Assembly: GCF_002188465.1 (NCBI RefSeq)
Contig: NZ_NINW01000003.1
Coordinates: forward strand, 124,001 to 188,000
From: Pigmentiphaga sp. NML080357
GTDB taxonomy: Bacteria; Pseudomonadota; Gammaproteobacteria; Burkholderiales; Burkholderiaceae_B
Direction: 5' to 3'
DNA length: 64,000 bases
The notes under the pieces were generated by a model, which made no database searches, was not told the DNA's origin, and worked only from the letters and a program-made list of their open reading frames with translations. The translations under genes and the position numbers were made by a program. This document shows positions 55,507 to 64,000 of this stretch, one piece after another (position 1 is the first letter of the stretch; each line of letters opens with the position of its first letter).

Positions 55507-56390
55507 TGAGACTCCGTGGGCGGTGTCAGGCCCAGTCCGGCGCGGTTCCCTTGGGACGCGCCCGGCAAGCTCAGGCCATGGCCGCCGTTGGCGCCGTTCG
55601 TGCCGTTGGCGCCGGCCCCGTTGATGCCGCCGGGATGGTTGCCATTGGCGCCATTGGACGGCGCCGGGACGGGCGCCGGCGCCGGCTGCGCGGGGAGAGG
55701 CGAGGAGGGCACGGCGGCGGGGAGGGGCACGGACGAGGCCGAGCCTGGCGGCGGCACGGGAGGCGGCGGCAGGCCGGGTTGTGCGGCGGACGGCGGCGCC
55801 GAGCTCGCCGGAGGGGGCGCATCCTTGCCGATGCGCACGTCGAACTCGGTCCACGGCGTGGCGAGGGACCACTCGCTGCTATTGAGCGCGTTGACCTGGA
55901 ATGGCTTGGATAGCTGGGAAATGTCGAAGCGCACCCTGAGCCGGCCCTCGTAGCGGTCGTCGGCGCGCAGCGCGTCGCGCTCGCCGATGCGCCAGTTGCG
56001 CACATGGCGCACCACGGACAGGGCCTCGACCAGCGAGCCCACCGGCAGCGCCAGGTTGCCCGAGTGCACGCGCCATTGCCGGGTGAGGGGGTTGTAGACG
56101 ATGCGCCAGGTCTGGGTCGAGGACAGCACGACCTCGTCGAACCAGTACCAGCGGGGGCGCCGGATCTCCACTTCCACCGAGAAATACAGCGGCAGCCCGC
56201 GCGAGACGGCGTCTTCGAGCTGGCTGTTCAGATCCAGGGACACGTCGGCGCTCAAGAGCAGGTCGCGGCCGCGCTCGGTCAGCGTCACCGACTGGACGGC
56301 GGGCTCGGATGCCGCGACCGTGCTGCCCCACAGCAGCACCAGGATGACGACCGGCAGGATGAGGACGCGATGAAGTCGAAGAATGATCAA
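55503..56390 (-). CDS. DUF4390 domain-containing exported protein
   Basis: A 295-residue protein with a signal peptide (LHRVLILPVVILVLLWGSTVAAS) and a DUF4390 domain. The domain runs from VQSVTLTERGRDLLLSADVS through PRWYWFDEVVLSSTQTWRI and YNPLTRQWRV to about residue 190. The last 100 residues are low-complexity Pro/Ala/Ser followed by Gly-Asn-Ala-rich repeats, an unusual extension. The start is TTG at 56390, overlapping the rsmB TGA stop. It stands between rsmB and ntrY, both coupled by overlap, so a link to NtrY sensing is plausible. Confidence 0.82.
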
Positions 56391-57706
56391 ACCTTGGCAA
56401 ACAACGCGTAGAAAAAACCATCGTGCTGCTCGGCCGGCCGATCAGGCTCCGCCTGCGTTAGCAATTGCCCCGGTGCAGGCAGCCGCTTCGCGTCGGGGTG
56501 CCGCAACTGGAAAGCTTCGGCTTGCTTGACCCCCTCCGCGGGAAAAATCGAGCAGGTTGCGTAGAGCAATTTACCACCGGGCGCCACCACCTGCCACAGG
56601 GCATCGGCAATCCGCGCCTGCAAGGCCGCGGTATTGGCGATGTCGCCCTCGCGCCGCAGCCAGCGGATGTCCGGATGGCGCCGCACGATGCCCGAAGCCG
56701 TGCATGGCACGTCGGCCAGCACCGCGTCGAAGGGCCGGCCGTCCCACCAACCGGCGAGGTCGGCCACGTCGGCGGCCTGCGTGCGCGCCGACAGCCCCAG
56801 CCGCGCCAGGTTGGCGTCGACCCGCGCCAGCCGCCCGGCGTCGACGTCCAGCGCAAGCAGGTCGAGGTCGGCCAGTTCAAGCAGATGCGCGGTCTTGCCG
56901 CCCGGCGCGGCGCACGCGTCGAGCACCCGCATGCCGTCCCGCACCTGCAACAGCGGCGCGGCCAACTGCGCCGCGGCATCCTGCACCGACCACCAGCCCT
57001 CGGCAAAACCCGGCAGTTGCTGGACGGGGCGCGCCTGCGCCAGGGCCACGCCCGCCTCGCCCACCGGCCAGGCCTCGGCCCCGGAGGCGCGCAACGCCTG
57101 CAGCACCGCCTCCCGGCCGGCGCGCCGCCGATTCACGCGCAACACCATGGCGGCGGGCAGGTTGGCCGCGCGCAGCAGCGCCTGCCACTGGTCCGGGTAA
57201 TCGATGCGCAGCCGGCGCACCCACCACTCGGGATGGTTCCAGACCGCTTCCGGCCGCCGGGCGGCGGCGCCCAGTACGCTGTCGCGCTCGCGCAGGAAAC
57301 GTCTCAGGCTGCCGTTGACCAGGCCCTTGAAGGGCGCGAGCGAACGCTGTCCCGCCGCCGCCCGCACCGCCTGGTCCACCACCGTATGCGCGGCATAGCT
57401 CACTCCCGCCGCCGCGGCCTCGTCCTCGTCGGCCACCAGCAGCGAGAAAGCGGTCAGCAGCAGGGCGTCCAGCAGCGGATCGGCCGGCTTGCGCGGAATC
57501 AGGGCCTGCTTGGCCGCCCGCGCCCGGCCGAGTTGGCGCATGGCGTGGAACGACACCGCCTGGGCCGCGGGCCGCAACGGCGCGGGCAGGCGGGCCAGCG
57601 CCTCGGTAAGCGAGACTCCCGCCAGCACGCCCTGCACCGCGCCGGCGGCGGCGAGCAGTACCTCGGACAAAGGCGCCGACAACGGGGTGGATGCAGGTTG
57701 CGCCAT
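56387..57706 (-). CDS. rsmB: 16S rRNA (cytosine967-C5)-methyltransferase
   Basis: A 439-residue SAM-dependent RNA methyltransferase. The N-terminal NusB-like RNA-binding domain is followed by the Rossmann methyltransferase domain with motif I VLDACAAPGGKTAHLLE, motif IV DVPCTASGIVRRHPDI and motif VI ATCSIFPAEGVKQAEAF. Both catalytic cysteines (in PCTA and TCSI) are present. The ATG at 57706 shares a base with the fmt stop codon (TGATG). Confidence 0.95.
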   Translation of the reverse strand: MAQPASTPLSAPLSEVLLAAAGAVQGVLAGVSLTEALARLPAPLRPAAQAVSFHAMRQLGRARAAKQALIPRKPADPLLDALLLTAFSLLVADEDEAAAAGVSYAAHTVVDQAVRAAAGQRSLAPFKGLVNGSLRRFLRERDSVLGAAARRPEAVWNHPEWWVRRLRIDYPDQWQALLRAANLPAAMVLRVNRRRAGREAVLQALRASGAEAWPVGEAGVALAQARPVQQLPGFAEGWWSVQDAAAQLAAPLLQVRDGMRVLDACAAPGGKTAHLLELADLDLLALDVDAGRLARVDANLARLGLSARTQAADVADLAGWWDGRPFDAVLADVPCTASGIVRRHPDIRWLRREGDIANTAALQARIADALWQVVAPGGKLLYATCSIFPAEGVKQAEAFQLRHPDAKRLPAPGQLLTQAEPDRPAEQHDGFFYALFAKV

Positions 57707-58653
57707 CAGGCCGTCCCGGGGTTCCATCCCCGCACGAAGACATCCGCCGGCTGGCGCTTGCCGCCCGCCTTCTGCAGTTCGGTCAGGCGAAGGACGCCCC
57801 GGCCGGTGGCGACGTCGACGCCGGCCGCGCCGGCGCGGACCACGGTGCCCGGCGCGGCGGTCGCCGCTTCGTCCAGGGCCCGCGCGCGCCATGCCTTGAC
57901 CGGATCGGCCAGCCCCGGCAGACGCACGGTGGCGCCCGGCACCGGGTTGAACGCCAGGACGCGCCGCGCCAGCTCGTCGGCGGGACGCGTGCAGTCGAGG
58001 GCGGCTTCGGCCTTGTCGAGCTTGGCGGCATAGGTGACGCCGTCCTCGGGTTGCGGCGAGGCGCGCAGGTCGCCCGTCTCCAGGCGCGCGAGCGCCTGCA
58101 CGATCAATTCGCCGCCCAGGACGGCCAGCCGGTCGTGAAGCTCGCCGGCCGTCTGGTCCGGCTCGATGGGCAGGGCGCCCTTGAGCAGCATGTCGCCCGT
58201 GTCCAGGCCGGCGTCCATCTGCATGATGGTGATCCCGGTCTCGGCGTCTCCGGCCTCGATGGCGCGCTGGATCGGCGCCGCCCCGCGCCAGCGCGGCAAC
58301 AGGCTGGCATGGATGTTCAGGCAGCCCAGGCGGGGGATGTCGAGCACCGACCGGGGCAGGATCAGCCCGTAGGCGGCGACGATCATCGCGTCGGCCTCCG
58401 CCGCGCGCAACGCCCCGTGCGCCTCGGCGGCTTCCTCCGGATATTTGCCGTCCAGCCGAAGGCTGCGCGGCTGCATCACCGGCACTCCCGCAGCCAGCGC
58501 CTCGGTCTTGACCGGACTGGGCGTGAGCTTGAGCCCCCGCCCCGCCGGCCGGTCGGGCTGGGTCAACACCAGGACGATTTCATGTCCCGCGGCAAGCAGC
58601 GCCTTCAAGGCGACTCTGGCGAATTCCGGCGTACCGGCAAAAACTAAACGCAT
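57706..58653 (-). CDS. fmt: Methionyl-tRNA formyltransferase
   Basis: A 315-residue enzyme that formylates initiator Met-tRNA using 10-formyl-THF. It opens [20 protein letters not shown]. The catalytic region has [19 protein letters not shown] with the conserved Asn/His, and [17 protein letters not shown]. The C-terminal OB-fold domain starts near residue 210. It is the first gene of the fmt-rsmB-DUF4390-ntrYX run. Confidence 0.96.
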   Translation of the reverse strand: MRLVFAGTPEFARVALKALLAAGHEIVLVLTQPDRPAGRGLKLTPSPVKTEALAAGVPVMQPRSLRLDGKYPEEAAEAHGALRAAEADAMIVAAYGLILPRSVLDIPRLGCLNIHASLLPRWRGAAPIQRAIEAGDAETGITIMQMDAGLDTGDMLLKGALPIEPDQTAGELHDRLAVLGGELIVQALARLETGDLRASPQPEDGVTYAAKLDKAEAALDCTRPADELARRVLAFNPVPGATVRLPGLADPVKAWRARALDEAATAAPGTVVRAGAAGVDVATGRGVLRLTELQKAGGKRQPADVFVRGWNPGTA

Positions 58654-58979
58654 CTGATGTCCAAGGGAAACCCATCTCCCGGACGGCCAGCGGACAGGCG
58701 AGCCGGATCCGCGCGCCCCGGGTAGACTGCCGCCTATGAGGAATAGACCCGTTCACAGACCGGTTGGCCGTGCCGCGGGGTTGGAAGTCTATGGGTTATT
58801 CGAGACGGGAATGATACCGTGCTCGAGAAGCGACTTTTCGGCGCACCGGCGCGCGCCCGGGATACCAGCAAACGCCGCCCTCCGCCAGCCTGGTAGTACC
58901 CCAGGATGCGGTGGATCCGGCTCCGCCGGTCCACCCGCATCGCCCCCTGGGGGCGCGCGTGAGCGCGTAGGGGGGGCCT
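58654..58979. other. 326-bp gap between fmt and def
   Basis: No gene is seen. The def-proximal third is intergenic repeat copy F. A fragment GCCGGATCCGCG near 58701 may be a repeat remnant. The stretch 58735-58860 includes TCATTCCCGTCTCGAATAACC on the minus strand and may hold the fmt promoter, but no clear -35/-10 pair is evident. Confidence 0.55.
58900..58979. repeat. Palindromic intergenic repeat, copy F
   Basis: CCAGGATGCGGTGGATCCGG-type unit with the core palindrome, CCCCCTGGGGG and GCGCGCGTGAGCGCGTAGGG. It ends within 3 bp of the def stop codon and shares about 45 identical bases with copy E. Confidence 0.8.
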
Positions 58980-59480
58980 CTATGCCGCCTGCAGCTTGCG
59001 CAGCTTGGTCTTGATCCGGCTCTGCTTGAGCGGGGAAAGGTATTCGACGAATACCTTGCCGTCCAGATGGTCGAGCTCGTGCTGTACGCAGACGGCCAGC
59101 AGGCCCTCGGCGTCGAATTCGTAGCGCTCGCCGTGCTCGTTCGTAGCTTCGACCTTGATGCGGGACGAGCGCTTGACCTCGTCGTAGATGCCGGGAACCG
59201 ACAGGCAGCCTTCCTCGTAGACCTGGGTTTCTTCGCTCTTCCAGGTGATGACGGGATTGATGAGGACGAGCAGGTCGTCGCTCTGCTCGGAAACGTCGAT
59301 CACCACGATGCGCTCGTGGATGTCGACCTGGGTGGCCGCCAGCCCGATACCCGGCGCCGCGTACATGGTTTCGGCCATGTCGCGGACGATGCGGCGGATG
59401 CGGTCGTCGACCACGGCCACCGGCTTGGCCTTCTTGTGCAGGCGCGCGTCGGGATAATGGAGGATGGGTAGCAATGCCAT
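58980..59480 (-). CDS. def: Peptide deformylase
   Basis: A 166-residue metalloenzyme that removes the formyl group from nascent proteins. All three motifs are intact: GIGLAATQV (about 46-54), EEGCLSVPG with the metal Cys, and HELDHLDGK with the two metal His and the catalytic Glu. The length is normal. It is transcribed in the same direction as fmt, separated by a repeat-bearing 326-bp gap, and divergent from dprA. Confidence 0.96.
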   Translation of the reverse strand: MALLPILHYPDARLHKKAKPVAVVDDRIRRIVRDMAETMYAAPGIGLAATQVDIHERIVVIDVSEQSDDLLVLINPVITWKSEETQVYEEGCLSVPGIYDEVKRSSRIKVEATNEHGERYEFDAEGLLAVCVQHELDHLDGKVFVEYLSPLKQSRIKTKLRKLQAA

Positions 59481-59747
59481 GATCGTGTTGCCGTGGCCCC
59501 GCGGATCGGGGCGTCTTCATTGGGTAGATGGGGCCGATGGGCCGGGATCCAAGGGGCAAGATACCACAGGTTCGAGCCCGGCCGCGGCGGCCGCAAAGGA
59601 TGAGTCCGCCCGCTCCTGCGCTATATAAATAATAGGGCCGTGAAACGTGGTCGTCCATGTCCACCCCCCGCTCCCGGGCGGCCACCGGTCGTGGTTACAT
59701 ATGACGACGGCGCCTCCTCCGCGGCGCGGCATTCCTCTCTCGCCTGC

Positions 59748-60866
59748 ATGCCTCTCGCCCACTCCCACGAAGAACTCTCCGCATGGCTGCGGCTAACGCT
59801 CGAGCCAGGCATCGGCCCGGCCACGGCCCGGGACCTGCTCGAAGTCTTCGGCCTGCCCCAGCAGCTCTATGCCCAGCCCCGCCAGGCGCTGGCGGAGCGG
59901 CTGCCCGCGCCGCTGGCCGACCAGCTGGCCCGCCCCCCATCGCACGAGCAGTGGGCGACCATCGAGCGAACCCTGCGCTGGTGCGAAGCGCCGGATCACC
60001 ACGTGCTGACCCTGGCCGATGCCGGCTACCCCCCTCCGCTGCTCGACATCCACGATCCGCCCCCCGTGTTGTACGTGGTCGGCGAACCGGTCTGGCTGGC
60101 ACATCCGGCCATAGCCATGGTCGGCGCACGCAACGCCACGGCCGACGGCCTGGCCAACGCGCGGGCTTTCGCCCGCCACCTGGCACGCCAAGGGTGGTGC
60201 ATCGTCAGCGGAATGGCCCTGGGCATAGACACCGCCGCCCACGAAGGCGCGCTGGAAGCCGGGGGCGCCGGCACGGTGGCGATCGTCGGCACGGGCGCCG
60301 ACGTGGTCTATCCCGCTCGCAACAGGAACCTGGCCGCCCGCATTGCCGCGGCCGGCGCCCTGGTGTCCGAGTTTCCGCTCGGCACCCTGGCGTTGCCGCA
60401 CCAGTTTCCTCGCCGCAACCGGCTGGTGGCAGGGCTGGCCCGCGGAACCCTGGTGGCGGAAGCCGCGGCCCGTAGTGGCTCGCTGATTACCGCCCGGCTG
60501 GCGGCCGAGATCGGGCGCGAGGTCTTCGCGATACCGGGCTCCATCCATTCCCCGCTGTCGCGGGGGTGCCACGCGCTGATCCGGCAAGGCGCCAAGCTGG
60601 TTGAATCCGCCCAGGACATCCTGGATGAGCTGCATGGCATTCCCGCCGCCCACCGGCCCGAGGCCGGGTCCCCTCCCGATCCTCCCCGCGACGCCTTGGT
60701 CGCCGCCATGGGATACGGTCCCATCCCGCTGGACGCCTTGGCCCTGCGCACCGGACTCGCGATTCCCGACCTCCAGGCGAGGCTGCTCGACCTTGAACTG
60801 CAAGGCCGGGTTGCGCGACTCGACGGCGGCCGCTACCAGGTTCTGTACCGTCAGCACAACGCATGA
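59748..60866 (+). CDS. dprA: DNA processing protein DprA
   Basis: A 372-residue protein that loads RecA on incoming single-stranded DNA during transformation. The N-terminal helix-hairpin-helix/SAM-like region (GIGPATARDLLEVFG) is followed by the Rossmann DprA core. The core has AMVGARNATADG, GWCIVSGMALGIDTAAHEGAL, VYPARN and RRNRLVAGLARGTLVAEAA. The C-terminal winged-helix domain ends VARLDGGRYQVL. The ATG at 59748 gives a normal length. A GTG at 59640 is in frame and possible. It precedes smg, as in many beta- and gammaproteobacteria. Confidence 0.93.
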   Translation: MPLAHSHEELSAWLRLTLEPGIGPATARDLLEVFGLPQQLYAQPRQALAERLPAPLADQLARPPSHEQWATIERTLRWCEAPDHHVLTLADAGYPPPLLDIHDPPPVLYVVGEPVWLAHPAIAMVGARNATADGLANARAFARHLARQGWCIVSGMALGIDTAAHEGALEAGGAGTVAIVGTGADVVYPARNRNLAARIAAAGALVSEFPLGTLALPHQFPRRNRLVAGLARGTLVAEAAARSGSLITARLAAEIGREVFAIPGSIHSPLSRGCHALIRQGAKLVESAQDILDELHGIPAAHRPEAGSPPDPPRDALVAAMGYGPIPLDALALRTGLAIPDLQARLLDLELQGRVARLDGGRYQVLYRQHNA

Positions 60867-60938
60867 GCGGCAAATGCTGCGCCATTTGCCTGGGGAGGCA
60901 ATTCAGCGTACAGTGGATCCAGCCTCACACGCTGACTT

Positions 60939-61397
60939 ATGTTTGAAATTCTCGTCTACCTCTTCGAGAACTACTACACGCCGGAAGCGTGCCCGGACCC
61001 GGAAACGCTGGCGCGCAAGCTTGCCGCCGCCGGCTTCGAAGACGATGAAATCGACGACGCCCTGACCTGGCTGTCCGGGCTTGCCGAATCCACTCATCGT
61101 TGCGTCGATCTCGCCCTCGTTCCCAGCAACGGCTGTCGTATCTACGCCGATGCCGAATATCGCCAGCTCGGATCGGAAGCCGTCGGCTTCATCGCCTTCC
61201 TGGAGTCGGCGGGCGTGCTGTCGTCCCCATTGCGCGAGATCGTGATCGATCGCGCCTTCGCGCTGGGCGAGTCGCCGGTTCCCCTGGACAAGCTCAAGAT
61301 CATCGTGCTGATGGTGCTCTGGAGCCAGGAAACCGAGATCGACAACCTGATCCTGGAAGAGCTGCTTGAAGACGGCAGCGCCCGGCAACTGCATTGA
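60939..61397 (+). CDS. smg: Smg family protein (DUF494)
   Basis: A 152-residue helical cytoplasmic protein. The N-terminal FEILVYLFENYYTPEACPDPE and FEDDEIDDALTWLSGL are typical of Smg, as is the central RIYADAEYRQLGSEAVGFI. Its function is not established. It is conserved next to dprA and a topoisomerase gene, as here. An intergenic repeat fragment begins at its TGA. Confidence 0.92.
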   Translation: MFEILVYLFENYYTPEACPDPETLARKLAAAGFEDDEIDDALTWLSGLAESTHRCVDLALVPSNGCRIYADAEYRQLGSEAVGFIAFLESAGVLSSPLREIVIDRAFALGESPVPLDKLKIIVLMVLWSQETEIDNLILEELLEDGSARQLH

Positions 61398-61456
61398 CCC
61401 CCCCCTACGCGCTGGTCCGCGCTCGCTGGCTGCAGCGGCAGTGACGGTGTGACAAT
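61398..61456. repeat. Palindromic intergenic repeat, copy G (partial)
   Basis: CCCCCCCTACGCGC directly follows the smg stop, but the core palindrome is missing. It is joined to CGCTCGCTGGCTGCAGCGGC and GTGTGACAA. These resemble the reverse complement of 52053-52087, beside copy D/E. Confidence 0.6.
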
Positions 61457-61672
61457 TAAAGAGAATTCTTACTGAACGCGAGTGCTGTGGACTCGGCCTG
61501 TCCGTTTCCCCCGTCCCGCCGGGATCGGGACTTGCGCAATTTTTTCTGCTCCGGCCGTTCCCGCGGCAAAAAAATGCGCCGGCGGGGGGCGCTCCGAGGC
61601 GAAAAGCGCGTTTGAGGGGCTGCGCGGCGGCCGGCGCAAGGCGTTTTTTGCCCATCGCGGCGCAGGCTCGAC

Positions 61673-61702
61673 TTGCATAGCACAAAAATCCCCCCGTATT
61701 AT
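61673..61702 (+). promoter_or_regulatory. Sigma-70 promoter for topB
   Basis: TTGCAT (61673-61678) and TATTAT (61697-61702) are separated by 18 bp and lie 54 bp before the topB ATG. Confidence 0.5.
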
Positions 61703-61755
61703 CCGGCGCTTTGACGCACTATTTATATGCGTCGGCTCCGTTCAACTGGAAGTCA

Positions 61756-64000
61756 ATGGGCAAAACTCTGATCATCGCCGAGAAACCCTCGGTTGCGCTG
61801 GACATCTCCCGCGCGCTGGGCGGGTTCAAGCGCGAAGGCGACTATTTCGAAAGCGACGACTACGTGCTGGCGTCCAGCGTCGGGCACCTGCTCACCCTCG
61901 TGGCGCCCAACGACCCGGTCAAGGGCAAGTGGAGTTTCACGCACCTGCCCGTGATTCCGCCCGAGTTCGAGCTGGGACCCGCCGATAAGCGCTCCGAGGA
62001 GCGTCTGCGGCTGCTGGTGCGCCTGATCAAGCGCAAGGACGTGGATGCGCTCATCAACGCCTGTGACGCGGGGCGCGAGGGCGAGCTGATCTTCCGCTAC
62101 ATCGTCCAGTACGCCAAGACCAACAAGCCGATCCGGCGCCTCTGGCTGCAGTCCATGACCCAGCAGGCCATCCGCGAGGCCTTCGCCGACCTGCGCAGCG
62201 ACACCGCCCTGCGTCCGCTGGAGGCCGCCGCGCGCTCGCGCGCCGAGGCCGACTGGCTGGTGGGTATCAACGGCACGCGCGCCATGACCGCCTTCAACAG
62301 CAAGGATGGCGGGTTCTTCAAGACCACCGTGGGCCGGGTCCAGACGCCGACCCTGGCCATCGTTTCCGAGCGCGAAGAGCGCATCCGCGAGTTCGTGCCG
62401 CGCGATTACTGGGAAGTGCGGGCGCAGTTCGTCGCGGCGGCCGGCCTGTACGAGGGCCGCTGGTTCGATCCCAAGCACGTCAAGGATCCGCTGGACCCGG
62501 AAAAGCGCGACTCGCGCCTCTGGACCAAGGCCGCGGCCGAATCGGTCGTGGCAGCCTGCCGCGACCGCCTGGGATCGGTCACCGAGGAATCCAAGCCCTC
62601 CACGCAGTTGTCGGGCCTGCTGTACGACCTGACCACGCTGCAGCGCGAAGCCAACTCGCGCTTCGGTTTCTCGGCCAAGACCACGCTGGCGCTGGCCCAG
62701 ACCCTGTACGAACGCCACAAGGCGCTGACCTACCCGCGTACGGACTCGCGCTACCTGCCCGAAGACTACCTGGCCACGGTACGCCAGACCATGCAGACGC
62801 TGGCGAGCAACCGGCCGTCCTATGCCCCGTTCGCGACGCAGATCCTCAACAGCAACTGGGTCAAGCCCAATCGCCGGGTCTTCGACAACAAGAAGGTGTC
62901 GGACCACTTCGCCATCATCCCCACGCTGCAGGCCCCGCGCGAACTGAGCGAGGCCGAGGCCAAGCTGTACGACATGGTGGTCAAGCGCTTCCTGGCGGTG
63001 TTCTTCCCCGCTGCCGAGTTCCTCGTCACGACCCGCATCACCGAGGTCGCCGGCCATCATTTCAAGACCGAAGGCAAGGTCCTGGTGAACCCGGGCTGGA
63101 TGGCCATCTATGGCCGCGACGCCCAGGGCGAGGATGCCAATCTCGTGCCGGTGGCTCCCGGCGAGCAGGTCCGTACGGAGGAAGTCGAAGCCGTGGGGCT
63201 GGTGACCAAGCCGCCTGCGCGCTATACGGAAGCGACGCTGCTCTCGGCCATGGAAGGCGCCGGCAAGCTGGTGGACGACGAGGAATTGCGCGAGGCCATG
63301 TCGGCCCGCGGCCTCGGCACGCCGGCCACCCGGGCCGGCATCATCGAAGGGCTGATCAACGAGGGCTATCTGCGCCGCGAAGGCCGCGAACTGGTCCCGA
63401 CCGCCAAGGCGCGCCAGCTGATGACACTGCTGTCGGGCCTGGACGTGGACGAACTGACCTCGCCCGAACTGACCGGCGAATGGGAACACAAGCTGGCCCA
63501 GATCGAGCAAGGCCAGCTGGCGCGCGAGGCCTTCATGCGCGAGATCGCGCAAATGACGCAGGTCATCGTCAAGCGCGCCAAGGAATACGACCGGGACACG
63601 GTGCCGGGCGACTACGCCACGCTCACCACGCCCTGCCCCAAGTGCGGCAGCGTGGTCAAGGAAAACTACCGGCGCTATGCCTGCACGGCTTGCGACTTCT
63701 CCATCAGCAAGCATCCCGGCGGACGCACTTTCGAGCTGCAGGAAGTCGAGGAACTGCTGGCCAAGCGCGAGATCGGGCCGCTCAACGGCTTCATCAGCAA
63801 GATGGGCCGCCCCTTCTCGGCCATCCTGCGCATCACCGACGACTACAAGCTGGAATTCGACTTCGGCCAGGCCGACGACGAGAACGCCGAGGCCGTGGAC
63901 TTTTCCGGGCAGACGCCGGTGGGGCCTTGCCCGAAATGCGGTGCCCATGTGTTCGAGCACGGCATGAGTTATGTGTGCGAGAAGGCGGTGGGCCCGCAGC
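61756..64000 (+). CDS. topB: DNA topoisomerase III (3' end beyond window)
   Basis: At least 748 residues of a type IA topoisomerase that relaxes and decatenates DNA by single-strand passage. The toprim domain starts TLIIAEKPSVALDISRAL, with the acidic triad in NACDAGREGELIFRY. The catalytic Tyr is in YPRTDSRYLPEDY near residue 327. Unlike E. coli TopB, the C-terminus continues into zinc-binding repeats (CPKCGSVVKENYRRYACTAC and CPKCGAHVFEHG), the form common in Burkholderiales. GGAAG precedes the ATG. Confidence 0.93.
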   Translation, partial: MGKTLIIAEKPSVALDISRALGGFKREGDYFESDDYVLASSVGHLLTLVAPNDPVKGKWSFTHLPVIPPEFELGPADKRSEERLRLLVRLIKRKDVDALINACDAGREGELIFRYIVQYAKTNKPIRRLWLQSMTQQAIREAFADLRSDTALRPLEAAARSRAEADWLVGINGTRAMTAFNSKDGGFFKTTVGRVQTPTLAIVSEREERIREFVPRDYWEVRAQFVAAAGLYEGRWFDPKHVKDPLDPEKRDSRLWTKAAAESVVAACRDRLGSVTEESKPSTQLSGLLYDLTTLQREANSRFGFSAKTTLALAQTLYERHKALTYPRTDSRYLPEDYLATVRQTMQTLASNRPSYAPFATQILNSNWVKPNRRVFDNKKVSDHFAIIPTLQAPRELSEAEAKLYDMVVKRFLAVFFPAAEFLVTTRITEVAGHHFKTEGKVLVNPGWMAIYGRDAQGEDANLVPVAPGEQVRTEEVEAVGLVTKPPARYTEATLLSAMEGAGKLVDDEELREAMSARGLGTPATRAGIIEGLINEGYLRREGRELVPTAKARQLMTLLSGLDVDELTSPELTGEWEHKLAQIEQGQLAREAFMREIAQMTQVIVKRAKEYDRDTVPGDYATLTTPCPKCGSVVKENYRRYACTACDFSISKHPGGRTFELQEVEELLAKREIGPLNGFISKMGRPFSAILRITDDYKLEFDFGQADDENAEAVDFSGQTPVGPCPKCGAHVFEHGMSYVCEKAVGPQ

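Larger units (their letters stand above)
61398..61755. other. 358-bp gap between smg and topB
   Basis: Starts with partial repeat copy G. From about 61480 to 61670 there is GC-rich sequence with foldable GCGCC/GGCGC stretches and a GTTTTTTG run near 61643. A promoter for topB lies at 61673-61702. No gene is evident. Confidence 0.6.

Noticed and set aside
59560-59610. tRNA-like GGTTCGAGCCC motif
   Set aside because: The flanking bases do not form a five-pair T stem, and no acceptor, D or anticodon arms can be found around it.

Overview
This window is high-GC, densely packed bacterial chromosome with the gene content and order of a betaproteobacterium, most like the Alcaligenaceae (Bordetella/Achromobacter group). 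Pointers are a Bug-family solute-binding protein, the rsmB-DUF4390-ntrY-ntrX-trkA-trkH block, the argS-SPOR-dsbA block, the dprA-smg-topB block, and many LysR regulators transcribed divergently from small operons. I see no rRNA, tRNA, CRISPR, prophage or transposase gene. The organism assignment is inference from family knowledge, not from a search.

Layout. 1-9025: end of an MFS carrier, an XRE regulator, pyrE, a small conserved gene, an AmpG-like permease, a DUF2076 protein, a PACE efflux pump with its LysR regulator, a SulP anion transporter and an SDR. 9168-16760: an FAD-linked oxidase, dsbA, a SPOR protein, argS, two tandem paralogous lipoproteins, DUF1840 and DUF924 genes. 16791-25428: leuA with a candidate leader peptide, prpE, a GST/LysR pair, a LysR/MFS pair, and a small heat-shock gene whose 5' UTR looks like a ROSE-type RNA thermometer. 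25583-33137: flavin reductase/LysR pair, SMR pump and GST, an orphan half-length relative of pyruvate dehydrogenase E1, a MarR regulator, a full-length stand-alone E1 (aceE paralogue), and ynfA. 33267-47924: metH, then a catabolic block (sulfoxide-reductase-type molybdoenzyme, mercaptopyruvate sulfurtransferase, Bug receptor, fumarase-superfamily lyase, FAD-linked dehydrogenase, IclR regulator, MmgE/PrpD protein), then a YbdK-type carboxylate-amine ligase. 48343-59480: a DUF3567 gene, a P-loop-less CobW-like mini-protein, trkH, trkA, ntrX, ntrY, DUF4390, rsmB, fmt and def. 59748-64000: dprA, smg and the start of a topoisomerase III gene.

Most novel-looking points. (1) The E1-like half protein, the intact E1, the SMR pump and the GST surround a MarR gene, and every intergenic gap carries perfect ATTGCA/TGCAAT-type palindromes, suggesting one MarR-controlled locus. 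(2) An identical 18-bp palindrome class stands before the IclR/dehydrogenase pair and before the mmgE/prpD gene, linking two operons into one catabolic unit. (3) The hsp20 Shine-Dalgarno sits in a bulged-G hairpin with ROSE thermometer geometry. (4) leuA is preceded by a 40-codon reading frame with three consecutive rare CTA leucine codons. (5) A family of about 80-bp palindromic intergenic repeats abuts stop codons across the window and even supplies the dsbA stop codon.

Functions are assigned from motifs read by eye and from family knowledge. Start codons were chosen by ribosome-binding-site spacing and expected family N-termini. No database comparison was possible.
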